Origin: JAHFPN01 sp036559465
GTDB lineage: Bacteria > Pseudomonadota > Alphaproteobacteria > Rhizobiales > Xanthobacteraceae
NCBI GenBank assembly: GCA_036559465.1
Contig: DATBTC010000018.1
Coordinates: 1-60,667, forward strand
Length of the DNA stretch: 60,667 nucleotides
Direction of reading: 5' to 3'
Positions 25,238 to 35,443 of the stretch are shown piece by piece. Every line of letters begins with the position of its first letter. Positions within the stretch are counted from its first letter, which is position 1. Below the pieces are notes generated by a model, which did no database searches, had not been told where the DNA came from, and saw only the letters and a list, made by a program, of their open reading frames with translations. A program made the position numbers and the translations under genes.

Positions 25238-26737
25238 ATGAGCATCAAGACATCGCTTACTCGACGCCAAGTGCTATTGTTGTCAGGCGCAGCAGCAGCG
25301 GGCCTGACCTTCGGCAGTCTGCCCCAGTGGGCGCGTAGTGCTCCAACGAATGCGCCTTCTCTGCCAATCCCGGCTCTTATCGAGGCGCGCAACGGCGAAC
25401 CGGTCACCCTCTCCCTGCAGAAGAGCGTCCATCGCTTCGGACATGGCGCTGCGGTTCCGTCGACAGGAATTTCATCGAGCTATCTGGGCCCCGTCGTGCG
25501 CGTCCGCAGCGGAGATACGATCCCTTTCCGTGTGGAAAACCATCTCAATGAGGACACAACGCTCCATTGGCATGGCCTCTTGGTGCCGTCGTATCTCGAT
25601 GGCGGTCCACATAATATGATCAGGCCGGGTGGAGTCTGGACCCCGGAAATCAACATCAAGCAGCCGCCTGCAACAACCTGGTTCCATTCGCACCCGCACG
25701 GGAGTACCGCACGGCAAGTCTATCTTGGCCTCGCTGGAATGATGATCGTAAGCGACGGCGGCGACCGTGATCGCGGATTGCCTGCGACCTACGGCGTCGA
25801 TGACATTCCGCTCGTGTTGCAGGACAAGCGCTTCGGCCGCAATGGCGAGCTCGTCTATTCGCCAACGATGATGGACATAATGCACGGGTTCCAGGGCGAT
25901 ACGCTTCTCGTCAATGGGGCGATCGGTCCCGTTGCGACCGTGCCCGCCGGCTTCGTGCGGCTGCGTCTGCTGAACGCTGCGAACGCCCGCAACTTCGACC
26001 TGCGCTTCTCCGATCGCCGGCCGTTCTTCGTGATTGCCGGGGATGCCGGGCTTCTCCCGGAACCCGTAGAACTACGAAATCTGGTGATCGCCCCCGCCGA
26101 GCGATACGAAATCCTCGTAAACTTTTCCGACGGCCGGCCGGCCGATCTTCTCACCGCTCCCGATACCCATCACGATTCCGGATCTGCAATGATGATGCCG
26201 ATTGGCCGCCGCATTGGCGGCTCTGCCGAAACGGAAGTCTTCATGCAATTCAGGCCCGATGCCGCACTGAAGGTCTCGGTTACTCAGTTGCCTAGGGAGC
26301 TTTCTCGGCTTGCGCCTCCGGATATCGCTTCGGCTGTAGCGTGGCGAACGTTCGTGCTCAATCCGATGATGGGAATGATGCAAATGATGGGAATGAGCGG
26401 GTCGCCTCAAATGATGGGGATCAACGGCCGCTCGTTTTCCATGGGCCGCGTCGACGTGACGACGAAGTTGGGAACTTCGGAGATTTGGGATATCCAGTCG
26501 ACCGCTATGGCGCACCCCTTCCACATCCACGGGGTGAGTTTCCGCATTCTCAGCAATGGCGGCAGGAGACCGCGCCCTGAGCAATCCGGTTGGAAGGACG
26601 TCGTGCTGGTGGCGGAACAAGCGGAGATTCTGGTGCGTTTCGGCCATCCCGCCGCGCCCAAGATGCCGTTCATGTACCACTGCCACATCCTTGAGCACGA
26701 GGATCACGGCATGATGGGACAGTTCGCAGTGGTCTAA
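25238..26737 (+). CDS. Tat-exported multicopper oxidase (CueO/CopA-like)
   Basis: A 499-residue three-cupredoxin-domain oxidase of periplasmic Cu(I) or organics. A Tat signal (LTRRQVLLLSG) is at residues 7-17. All four copper motifs are intact: HWHG (110-113), HSHPHG (150-155), HPFHIHG (426-432) and HCHILEH (481-487), with a Met ligand following in GMMG. A Met-rich segment at about residues 375-395 resembles the Cu(I)-binding insert of CueO. An in-frame ATG at 25202 with its own AGAGGG would add 12 residues. It lies between two Spy-like genes. Confidence 0.94.
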   Translation: MSIKTSLTRRQVLLLSGAAAAGLTFGSLPQWARSAPTNAPSLPIPALIEARNGEPVTLSLQKSVHRFGHGAAVPSTGISSSYLGPVVRVRSGDTIPFRVENHLNEDTTLHWHGLLVPSYLDGGPHNMIRPGGVWTPEINIKQPPATTWFHSHPHGSTARQVYLGLAGMMIVSDGGDRDRGLPATYGVDDIPLVLQDKRFGRNGELVYSPTMMDIMHGFQGDTLLVNGAIGPVATVPAGFVRLRLLNAANARNFDLRFSDRRPFFVIAGDAGLLPEPVELRNLVIAPAERYEILVNFSDGRPADLLTAPDTHHDSGSAMMMPIGRRIGGSAETEVFMQFRPDAALKVSVTQLPRELSRLAPPDIASAVAWRTFVLNPMMGMMQMMGMSGSPQMMGINGRSFSMGRVDVTTKLGTSEIWDIQSTAMAHPFHIHGVSFRILSNGGRRPRPEQSGWKDVVLVAEQAEILVRFGHPAAPKMPFMYHCHILEHEDHGMMGQFAVV

Positions 26738-26780
26738 TCGAAAACCGTTCTTCGAACAGAAAGTATCAGGAGAAACGAAC

Positions 26781-27329
26781 ATGAAACGATTAGCAGCCTT
26801 GGCCGTGATCGCATTTGCGGCTGCGCCGTTCACCGCACACGCGCAGCAGCCCTATGCGGGTTTCGAGGCGCGGCAGATAAAGGCGCTATCGGACCAGCAG
26901 CTCGCCGATTTGAGGGCGGGCCGCGGCATGGGGTTGGCGCTCGCAGCCGAGCTCAATGGCTATCCGGGCCCCACGCATGTACTCGAACTTGCTCAGCCGC
27001 TGGGCCTGTCCGAGGCGCAACGGATCAAAATGCAGGAACTCTTTGCAGCGATGAAGGCCGAGACTGTTCTGCTTGGTGAGAAGCTGATCGTGCAAGAGGC
27101 AGACCTGGAGCGACTATTCGCCGGAAGGACGATCACGGAAGCAAGCCTTGCAACCGCGATGCTGGCGATCAGCGCTACACAAGCGGCTCTGAGGACCGCT
27201 CACCTCAAATATCATCTCGCAACCGTTAAAGTGCTGGCGCCGGCGCAGATACATCAGTACGCCGAACTGCGTGGATATATGAGTGGCGAGCAACCTAAAC
27301 ATCAACAGGGTGGCCACCAGCATCAATAG
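26781..27329 (+). CDS. second Spy/CpxP-like periplasmic protein with His-rich tail
   Basis: A 182-residue exported protein. Signal peptide residues 1-21 (AHA), then a helical domain with LGLSEAQRIKMQELFAAMKA, the LTXXQ-type segment of Spy/CpxP-like metal-stress proteins. The C-terminus is His/Gln-rich (KHQQGGHQHQ). It starts 43 bases after the multicopper oxidase, with AGGAG upstream, so it is probably the last gene of the copper operon. Close homologues are usually called periplasmic heavy-metal sensor or CpxP-like. Confidence 0.8.
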   Translation: MKRLAALAVIAFAAAPFTAHAQQPYAGFEARQIKALSDQQLADLRAGRGMGLALAAELNGYPGPTHVLELAQPLGLSEAQRIKMQELFAAMKAETVLLGEKLIVQEADLERLFAGRTITEASLATAMLAISATQAALRTAHLKYHLATVKVLAPAQIHQYAELRGYMSGEQPKHQQGGHQHQ

Positions 27330-27341
27330 ACTGAGAGGGAG

Positions 27342-28262
27342 TTACTCCGCCGCGGTGCGCTTGGCCGGGTGCAGAGGCTCCAGGCCGTTGGTCTCCCCGA
27401 TCACATCCACCAGCAGCGGGATATTGGCCTCGCCATAGCCGAGCGCGTCGGCGGAGGCGTAGCTGTTCTTCACCGCGGAAGCGACCGGGTTCACCAGGCC
27501 GCGGGCATTGGCCACGTTCACGTAATAGCGCAGATCCTTATGCGCGTTCCTGAGCGCGAACTTGTGCGAGTCGCGATTGCCCTCGAGCGTGTAGCCGATG
27601 AAGGTTTGATAGAAGCCGCAATCCATACGGCCGCCGCGGATCACCGAATCGAATACCTTGGGCGTGATGCCGACCTTGCGCGCGAGCGCGAGCGCTTCGG
27701 AGAAGATCGCGCCATAGCCGAGCGAGACGAAGTTGTTGATCAGCTTCATGGTATGGCCGGCCCCGGTCGGGCCGATCAGGTTGATGCTTTCGCCGAAGCA
27801 AGCAAGCACCGGCTTGATGCTGGCGAAGGACTCGGGCGTGCCGCCGACCATGATGCCGAGGCGACCCTCCGCGGCTTCCTTGGGCGTGCGCGCGAGCGGC
27901 GCGTCGATAAAGGTGACGCCGAGCGGCGCCAGTTCTTCGGCGAGCGAGACCGTGAGCGTCGGCTCCGAGGTCGAGGTATCGACGATGACGAGGCCCTTCT
28001 TGGCGCCGGCCTTGAGGCCGTCCTTGCCGCGCACGAGCGCCTCCACTTCCGGCGCACCGGTGACGCAGAGAATGACCACGTCGCAGGTTTCGGCGAGCTC
28101 CTTCGGAGTCTTGGCCTCGCTTGCGCCGAGCTTCTTCAGGTTCTCGATCGGCACCCGGTTCTTGTGCCCGAGCACGGTGAGCGGATGGCCCTTTTGCAGC
28201 AGATTCTTCGCCATGCCGTGACCCATGAGGCCGACACCGATAAAACCCACTCGTTCTTTCAT
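27342..28262 (-). CDS. NAD(P)-dependent beta-hydroxyacid dehydrogenase
   Basis: A 306-residue member of the 3-hydroxyisobutyrate/tartronate-semialdehyde reductase family. The dinucleotide motif GFIGVGLMGHGMAKNL is at residues 6-21, substrate-binding APLARTP near 121, and the catalytic Lys in GPTGAGHTMKLINNF near 172. It is convergent with the copper operon. The substrate is unknown. Confidence 0.9.
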   Translation of the reverse strand: MKERVGFIGVGLMGHGMAKNLLQKGHPLTVLGHKNRVPIENLKKLGASEAKTPKELAETCDVVILCVTGAPEVEALVRGKDGLKAGAKKGLVIVDTSTSEPTLTVSLAEELAPLGVTFIDAPLARTPKEAAEGRLGIMVGGTPESFASIKPVLACFGESINLIGPTGAGHTMKLINNFVSLGYGAIFSEALALARKVGITPKVFDSVIRGGRMDCGFYQTFIGYTLEGNRDSHKFALRNAHKDLRYYVNVANARGLVNPVASAVKNSYASADALGYGEANIPLLVDVIGETNGLEPLHPAKRTAAE

Positions 28263-28406
28263 CGCCCTACTCCCTGTTGCGGTGCCTGTTTGTGCTTACA
28301 GCGCGATGCACGCCCGGTGCGCGCCATACCGATGTTCGGGTAGTATGAGGATGCAACCCGACGCGCAAAGTTGCAAATCGGGCGGGGAGAAAACGGGGAG
28401 AACGCT

Positions 28407-28808
28407 ATGAACCGCAAGTTCTGGATTTCCGCCGTCGTGATGTTCGTGCTGGCGTCGGTGCTAAGCTATCTCGTGCACGAGATGCTGCTCAAGGCCGACT
28501 ACGCGAAGCTTGGTGCGATGATGCGGCCGGCCGCCGAGATGCAGGCGCGGCTTGGGTATGTCGTGCTCGCCCATGTCTCGTTCGCGCTCGCCTTCACCTG
28601 GATCTACATCATGGGCAAGGAGGATCGCCCCTGGCTGATGCAGGGCGTCCGCTACGGCATCGCGATCGCGCTGGTTGCCGTAGTCCCGATGTACCTGATC
28701 TATCACTCGGTCACGCCGACGCCGCTCGACGTCGCGATCAAGCAGATTGTCTATGACGGCATTTCGACCGTGATCCTGGGCGCGGTGCTCGCCTGGATCA
28801 ATCGCTGA
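28407..28808 (+). CDS. hypothetical four-span membrane protein
   Basis: A 133-residue protein with GGGGAGAA before the ATG at 28407. Four hydrophobic segments (about residues 5-25, 48-68, 77-97 and 108-130) fill the chain, with HEMLLKADYAKLGAMMRP as the main polar loop. I recognise a common conserved hypothetical membrane type of Hyphomicrobiales but no function. It is convergent with the ABC permease gene. Confidence 0.75.
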   Translation: MNRKFWISAVVMFVLASVLSYLVHEMLLKADYAKLGAMMRPAAEMQARLGYVVLAHVSFALAFTWIYIMGKEDRPWLMQGVRYGIAIALVAVVPMYLIYHSVTPTPLDVAIKQIVYDGISTVILGAVLAWINR

Positions 28809-28850
28809 ACCAGTCGCGCGCGGCGGCCGAGGACGGGGTCTGCCGCGCGC

Positions 28851-29780
28851 CTATTCCTTGACCGCGCCGGTCATCGCCGAAACGTAGTGCTCGACGAAGA
28901 AGGCGTAGAGCAGGACCAGCGGCAACGAGCCGATCAGGGCGCCCGCCATCAGCGAGCCCCAGCGGTAGATGTCACCGTCGACGAACTCGTTCACGATCGC
29001 GACCGGCACGGTCTTGTTGGTGCTCGCCGAAATAAAGGTGAGCGCATAGATGAACTCGTTCCAGCACAGCGTGAAGCAGAAGATGAAGGCTGAGATCAGG
29101 CCGGGCACCGCCAGCGGCAACACGATCTTGGTCAGAATCTGCAGGCGGCTGGCGCCGTCGATCAGCGCGCATTCCTCGAGCTCGTAGGGAATGGTCTTGA
29201 AATAGCCCATCAGCAGCCAGGTCGAGAACGGGATCAGGATGGTCGGGTAGGTCAGGATCAGCGCGAACGGCGTATCGAACAGGCCGTACTGGAACACGAT
29301 GGTGGAAAGCGGAATGAATAGGATCGAGGGCGGCACCAGATAGGCTAGGAAGATGCTCGCCCCCACCCATTGCGCGCCCTTGTAGCGCAAGCGCACGATG
29401 GCATAGGCCGCGCACACGCTCGCAAAGATCGAAAGAATGGTCGAGCCGATCGCGACGTACATCGTGTTCCACAGCCAGAGCGGATAATTGGTCTCGAACA
29501 GAAGCTTCTCGATGTGCTTGAACGTCGGGCTCCAGGTCCAGAACGGATTGAACTTGTCGAGCGCGAGCAGCTGCTCGTCCGGCTTGATCGCAGTGAGCGC
29601 CATCCAATAGAACGGGAAGATCAACACGATCACGATGATTGAGAGCGGCAGATAGAGCGTCACCAGCCGCCGCGGCAATGTCTCCAGATAGCTCATGCCT
29701 TCGGTGTGGTCGGCAGTCGGCGACGAGCCGGTCAGGATCGTCCTCGGATCGGCGACCTTCGGAACAAACACCTCAGTCAT
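28851..29780 (-). CDS. carbohydrate ABC transporter permease (MalG-like)
   Basis: A 309-residue inner-membrane permease with six spans and the EAA loop ECALIDGASRLQILTKIVLPLA near residue 215. The N-terminus carries about 25 polar residues. It is the last gene of the sugar importer operon (GntR, ATPase, binding protein, two permeases). Its ribosome site and ATG sit inside a duplicated copy of the preceding gene's 3' end. Confidence 0.92.
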   Translation of the reverse strand: MTEVFVPKVADPRTILTGSSPTADHTEGMSYLETLPRRLVTLYLPLSIIVIVLIFPFYWMALTAIKPDEQLLALDKFNPFWTWSPTFKHIEKLLFETNYPLWLWNTMYVAIGSTILSIFASVCAAYAIVRLRYKGAQWVGASIFLAYLVPPSILFIPLSTIVFQYGLFDTPFALILTYPTILIPFSTWLLMGYFKTIPYELEECALIDGASRLQILTKIVLPLAVPGLISAFIFCFTLCWNEFIYALTFISASTNKTVPVAIVNEFVDGDIYRWGSLMAGALIGSLPLVLLYAFFVEHYVSAMTGAVKE

Positions 29781-29807
29781 TGCTCTCCCCCTGCTGCCAT
29801 TTGCGGC
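29773..29807. repeat. 35-base direct repeat, copy 1
   Basis: Identical to 29865-29899 except for one base (G for A at position 10 of the unit), offset 92 bases. It duplicates the 3' end of the MalF-like gene; here the same bases supply the GGGGGAGAG ribosome site and ATG of the MalG-like gene. Confidence 0.85.
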
Positions 29808-29864
29808 CGCGCGCGCGGGGCTCGCCCCGTTCGCGCCAAGGAAAACGGCAGCGCCGCACAGAGG

Positions 29865-29899
29865 TCAGTCATTACTCTCCCCCTGCTGCCATTTGCGGC
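29865..29899. repeat. 35-base direct repeat, copy 2
   Basis: The copy that is still the true coding end of the MalF-like permease (Gln-Gln-Gly-Glu-Ser-Asn-Asp, stop). See copy 1 at 29773-29807. Confidence 0.85.
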
Positions 29900-30824
29900 G
29901 CTGCAGGCCGAACCAGGAGATCAGGATGCAGGCGAGCAGGAACGGGATCATGGCGGTCGCTATGGCTGAGCCCTCGCCCAAATAGCCGCCGAGAATCGCC
30001 CGCTGGTAGGAAAGCGTGGCCATCAGGTGCGTCGCGTTCACCGGGCCGCCGCGCGTCATGGCCCAGATCAGCTGGAAATCGGTGAAGGTGAAGAGCACCG
30101 AGAACGTCATCACCACCGCGATGATCGGGGTGAGCAGCGGATAGGTGATGAAGCGAAACATCTGCCAACGGCTGGCGCCGTCGATGGTTGCCGCCTCGTA
30201 GAGCGAGGGCGGCACGGTCTGCAACCCGGCCAAGAGAGTGATCGCGACGAACGGAATACCGCGCCAGACATTGGCGAAGATCACCGACCAGCGCGCGTTC
30301 CAGAAATCGCCGAGGAAGTCGATGTTCGAGGATATGAACCCGATCTTCTTGAGCGACCAGGAGATGATTGAGAATTGGCTGTCGAACAGCCACCAGAACG
30401 CGATCGCCGACAGCACCGTTGGCACGATAAAGGGAATCAGCACGATCGCACGGATCATGGCCTTGAACGGCATGTGCTGGTTCAAGAGGATCGCGAGATA
30501 AAGGCCAATGGCGAATTTGAATACGGAAGCAACGCCCGTATAGAGCAGCGTGTTGAACACCGAGAGCCAGAACACCGTGTCGTCCCACAGCCACTCGTAG
30601 TTCTCGACGCCGACGAATACGCCGCTGCGGCCGATCCGCGTATCGGTGAACGAAATCCAGATGCCGAGCCCGAGCGGATAGGCGAGAAATAGAACCAGAA
30701 TCGCAGCAGCCGGCAGCATGAACCACAGGCCGAGCCAGTTGTGGTTTACCTTCAGCCGATCCCATGCGGTCGCGTGCAGGAGCGGCCGCTTGGCCGTTCT
30801 GGGGTCAAGCGCTACGTCGGCCAC
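29865..30824 (-). CDS. carbohydrate ABC transporter permease (MalF/UgpA-like)
   Basis: A 319-residue inner-membrane permease with six spans; the EAA loop reads EAATIDGASRWQMFRFITYPLL near residue 220 (quoted in part as EAATIDGASRWQMFRF). It is cotranscribed between the binding protein (69-base gap) and the second permease. The gap to the next gene is 84 bases and holds the duplicated junction. Confidence 0.92.
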   Translation of the reverse strand: MADVALDPRTAKRPLLHATAWDRLKVNHNWLGLWFMLPAAAILVLFLAYPLGLGIWISFTDTRIGRSGVFVGVENYEWLWDDTVFWLSVFNTLLYTGVASVFKFAIGLYLAILLNQHMPFKAMIRAIVLIPFIVPTVLSAIAFWWLFDSQFSIISWSLKKIGFISSNIDFLGDFWNARWSVIFANVWRGIPFVAITLLAGLQTVPPSLYEAATIDGASRWQMFRFITYPLLTPIIAVVMTFSVLFTFTDFQLIWAMTRGGPVNATHLMATLSYQRAILGGYLGEGSAIATAMIPFLLACILISWFGLQRRKWQQGESND

Positions 30825-30893
30825 GGCTCACCTCGGTTGCCTTGCCGGCTGAAAAAATGGCGGGCGACGCCGAGCGCCGCCCGCCGGATTGCA

Positions 30894-32216
30894 TCAGGAC
30901 GTGCGGTAGAGGCGCCGCGCCTGGCGATCGGCGATCTTGACCGCGCCCTTCACGTCCTCGCGTCCGGTGCAGACGTTGGCGAACATGTCGAGCACGATGA
31001 AGTCGGCGAGCGCCGCCGCCGCCTTCTCACCGACCGAGCCTAGATGGCCGGCAGTGAGCGTGTTCTTGGCGACGTCGCGGCAGACCGTGAGCTTCGGATC
31101 GGAGGTCCAGACCGGGTTCTTCTCGTAAGCCGTCAATCCCGGAGTGAGGTAGCCAACCGACTTGATCACCCACGGATCGAGATTGGCCGCTTCCATCATG
31201 AACGCGATGAAGGCCTTGGAGGCCTGCGGGACCTTCGAGTAGGTCATGACCATGATCGGATAGGCGACGTGGAACTCGGTCGGCTTGCCGATCGGACCCA
31301 CCGGCCACAGCGCGTGGTCGATGTCGTCCACCATCTCCTTCATGTTTCCGGCTTTGGCGGCGGCGTAGATCGAGACACCGTTGTTGGTCCAGTGCACCTC
31401 GTTGGCGAGGAACGCCTTGTTGTTGAACGAGTCGTTCCAGGAGGCGGTGCCGGGGATGAAGGTCTCGTAGAGCGCCTTGGCGTATTCGAGCGACTTGGCG
31501 GTCTCCGGCGAGTCGATGATGACGCGATCGCGCGCATCGACGAGGTTGCCGCCGAAGGCCCAAAGCGCCCAATGAACCCAAGCATTGCCGTCACCCGAGG
31601 CGTGGCCGAGCGCCATGCCGCCGGGCGTGCCCTGCGCCTTCATTGCCTTGGCATAGGCGAGGAACTCGTCGGTCTTCTTCGGAAATGTCTTGAAGCCGGC
31701 CTTCTCGCTCGCCGCCTTGCGGTAGTTCAATACGTTACCGTTATAGGCGACCGGGATGCCGATCCACTTGTTGCCGCTCTTGCCGTAGGTGACCGCCGAC
31801 GGGACCCAACCACCGTATTTCTTGCCGAGGTAGTCAGCGACATCGGTGAGATCAATGACCTTGCTCGGGAACAGGTGCGGTAGCGAATAGAGTCCCCAGA
31901 ACATGTCGGGACCGGAGCCGGTATTGGCCGCAATCGCCGCCTTGGGCTGCACGTCGTCAAGCGACTCGTTGGTCACGTTGACTTTCACGCCGGTCGCCTT
32001 GGTGAAGTTGGCGACCAGCTCCATGAAGGCGTCTTCCTCCGCCTGGATGAATCTCTTCCAGCGCAGAAGCGAGATCTGGGCATTTCGCTCGGGCTTCCAG
32101 GGCGCGGTCTGCGCCCAGGCTTTGGCCCAATCGAGCAGTGCAGGACCGGTCAGTGCGACGGATGCGCCGAGTGCGGTGCTGCCTTGCAGAAACGTACGTC
32201 TATTGAACGGATTCAT
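30894..32216 (-). CDS. extracellular sugar-binding protein, family 1, Tat-type signal
   Basis: A 440-residue periplasmic binding protein. The N-terminus NRRTFLQGSTALG is a Tat-like signal, with cleavage near AWA-QT around residue 35. The mature part is the UgpB/MalE type (GSGPDMFWGLYSLPHLF, then AVTYGKSGNKWIGIPVAY). The operon context fixes it as the receptor of the two permeases and the UgpC-type ATPase. The sugar or polyol is unknown. Confidence 0.92.
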   Translation of the reverse strand: MNPFNRRTFLQGSTALGASVALTGPALLDWAKAWAQTAPWKPERNAQISLLRWKRFIQAEEDAFMELVANFTKATGVKVNVTNESLDDVQPKAAIAANTGSGPDMFWGLYSLPHLFPSKVIDLTDVADYLGKKYGGWVPSAVTYGKSGNKWIGIPVAYNGNVLNYRKAASEKAGFKTFPKKTDEFLAYAKAMKAQGTPGGMALGHASGDGNAWVHWALWAFGGNLVDARDRVIIDSPETAKSLEYAKALYETFIPGTASWNDSFNNKAFLANEVHWTNNGVSIYAAAKAGNMKEMVDDIDHALWPVGPIGKPTEFHVAYPIMVMTYSKVPQASKAFIAFMMEAANLDPWVIKSVGYLTPGLTAYEKNPVWTSDPKLTVCRDVAKNTLTAGHLGSVGEKAAAALADFIVLDMFANVCTGREDVKGAVKIADRQARRLYRTS

Positions 32217-32275
32217 GGTGTCCTCCCTGAAGTTTCTGATTTCGACTTGCTTGCTACGCGGTGGTTCCTTCTGGT

Positions 32276-33343
<1,068 letters not shown>

Positions 33344-33446
33344 TCAATCTCCTCCCATTCTCCACCGGCCGTCTTGTTGTCGTTCTTGCGGCCGAAATCG
33401 GTCGACACTCGTTATGCAAACCACTGATGTATTCGAACCTGCCCGG

Positions 33447-34280
33447 TCACGGCGTTCTCTCCGGCACGGCGACCAGCCGTTGGCCGCGCACCGGGCCTCG
33501 ACCGGTGGCCGCCTTGCGCTGCATGACCTCGGCGAGATCCGCCTCGTTGTTCGCAAGGAGCTGCAGCATGGCGCGCCGGGCCGCGTCCGGATCGCGATGA
33601 TGCACGGCCTCGGCAACGTCTCCGTGCTGTTCGAGATTCCGGATGAAGCCCTCCTTCGAACCCAGCGTGAGCTCGAAGTTCGCGCGCAAGAGGACGCTGA
33701 AGGAACGAAAGAGGCTGGCGACCAGCTGGTTGTGCGCGCCCGCGAACAGGCATTGATGGAAGCGAAGGTCGGTTTCGATCGCCAGCACCGAATCGTTGCA
33801 GTGGCGACGCATGGCCTCATAGGCCTCGTAGAGCCGCAGGGTTTCCGTCGTTGTCGCGTTCTTCGCCGCGAGCGCAGCGACCTCGGGCTCGATCATCACA
33901 CGCAACTGGGTGAGCTCCGAAAGGAGATCGTGACGCAACGAGTCGGCGGCGAGCGTCCAACGCAGGACTTCGGGATCGAGCAGGTTCCACTGGCTCTTCG
34001 CTAGAACGATCGTACCGGTGCGGCGTACGGTGCGCAGCAAGTCCTTGCCGGCGAGCGTCTTCACCGCCTCGCGCAGCACATTGCGGCCGACACTGAGGGA
34101 ACGGCACAACTCGGCTTCAACCGGCAGGGTATCGCCCGGCGCGTAGTCGCCACGGGCGATCGCCATCCCGATCGTGCGTGCAATGCGTGCCGTCACGCTC
34201 TCGGTCGCGTTTTCGATGCCGGCAGCATCGGCAACGCGCCGGTCACCGAACTCGTTGAAAACGGACCCCGAACTCTCCAT
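33447..34280 (-). CDS. GntR-family (FadR/UxuR-type) transcriptional regulator
   Basis: A 277-residue protein. The winged HTH (residues about 25-95) has DYAPGDTLPVEAELCRSL and VGRNVLREAVKTLAGK; a FCD effector domain follows (residues 115-255) with metal-ligand type His in DLRFHQCLF and HGDVAEAV-HHRD. It is first in the sugar importer operon, 103 bases before the ATPase, and divergent from a 2-hydroxyacid dehydrogenase, so it probably controls both. The start at 34280 is the first ATG; a GTG four codons earlier is possible. Confidence 0.9.
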   Translation of the reverse strand: MESSGSVFNEFGDRRVADAAGIENATESVTARIARTIGMAIARGDYAPGDTLPVEAELCRSLSVGRNVLREAVKTLAGKDLLRTVRRTGTIVLAKSQWNLLDPEVLRWTLAADSLRHDLLSELTQLRVMIEPEVAALAAKNATTTETLRLYEAYEAMRRHCNDSVLAIETDLRFHQCLFAGAHNQLVASLFRSFSVLLRANFELTLGSKEGFIRNLEQHGDVAEAVHHRDPDAARRAMLQLLANNEADLAEVMQRKAATGRGPVRGQRLVAVPERTP

Positions 34281-34419
34281 GACGCCGACCACCCACCCTA
34301 TCCATCGACCCGTGGCTTAGTGGGATTTAATGTTGAATAAGAGGGGATGTAAAGTAGCCGTTCAGCCAAATGCCGGTGATATAGAAGGGTTTCGAACGCA
34401 CCAAAACGAAAGGGACCCC

Positions 34420-35391
34420 ATGGCCGCGAGCAAGCCCGAAATCCTGCTGCCCGGACCGATGATGCCATTCATCGAGGAACAGCTCGATGCGGTGTTCCAG
34501 GTGCACCGCCTGGCCAAGGCTGCCGACAAGGACGCGCTGATCGCCGAGCTCGCCCCGCGCCTGCGCGGCATCGCCTATAGCAGCCACATGCCGCTCAACG
34601 GCACGTTCATGCAGCGGCTGCCGAAGCTAGAGATCGTGTCGAGCTTCGGCGTCGGCTACGACAGTGTCGATGCCAAATGGGCCGGCGGGCACGGAATCGT
34701 CGTCACCAACACACCCGACGTGCTGACCGACGAGGTCGCCGACACCGCGGTCGCACTGCTCCTGATGACCGTGCGCGAGCTGCCGCAGTCGGAGCGCTAT
34801 CTGCGCGCCGGCAAGTGGCTGGAGAAGGCCTATCCGCTCACCGCAACCCTGCGCGACCGCAAGATCGGCATTGTCGGCATGGGAAGGATCGGCAAGGCCA
34901 TCGCCAGGCGTCTGGAAGCCTTCGGTCTGCCGATCGTCTATCACTCGCGCAATCCGGCTGCTGGCGTTACGTGGCGACATTATCCCGATCTCAAGGCTAT
35001 GGCGCGCGACGTGGATGTACTCATCGTCATCACACCGGGCGGGCCGGCGACGAAGAATCTTATCAATGCCGAGGTGCTGAAGGCGCTCGGCCCGAACGGC
35101 ATCCTCATCAACGCGGCGCGCGGCTCGGTGGTGGACGAGCCGGCGCTGATCGATGCGCTCCGCAACAAGACGATCTACGCCGCCGGCCTCGACGTGTTCG
35201 CAGACGAGCCGCGGGTACCCAAGGAGCTGATCGACATGGAGCACATCGTGCTCCTGCCGCATGTGGCCTCGGGATCGCACTACACCCGGCGCGCCATGGG
35301 CCAGCTCGTGGTGGACAATCTGAAGTCGTGGTTCGCGGGCAAAGGGCCCCTCACCCCGGTGGCGGAAACCCCTTGGCCGCCAAAGCGTTGA
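34420..35391 (+). CDS. 2-hydroxyacid dehydrogenase (D-isomer family)
   Basis: A 323-residue NAD(P)-dependent reductase of glyoxylate/hydroxypyruvate type. The nucleotide motif GIVGMGRIGKAIARR is near residue 150, catalytic Arg in NAARGSVVDE near 232, Glu in FADEPRVP near 261 and His in LPHVASGS near 283. AAAGGGA precedes the ATG at 34420. It is divergent from the GntR regulator. The preferred substrate is not certain. Confidence 0.92.
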   Translation: MAASKPEILLPGPMMPFIEEQLDAVFQVHRLAKAADKDALIAELAPRLRGIAYSSHMPLNGTFMQRLPKLEIVSSFGVGYDSVDAKWAGGHGIVVTNTPDVLTDEVADTAVALLLMTVRELPQSERYLRAGKWLEKAYPLTATLRDRKIGIVGMGRIGKAIARRLEAFGLPIVYHSRNPAAGVTWRHYPDLKAMARDVDVLIVITPGGPATKNLINAEVLKALGPNGILINAARGSVVDEPALIDALRNKTIYAAGLDVFADEPRVPKELIDMEHIVLLPHVASGSHYTRRAMGQLVVDNLKSWFAGKGPLTPVAETPWPPKR

Positions 35392-35443
35392 GCGGCGGCA
35401 AAGACGCGTGCTAACCTCGCGCGGCACGAAGCGCGAGGTGTGC

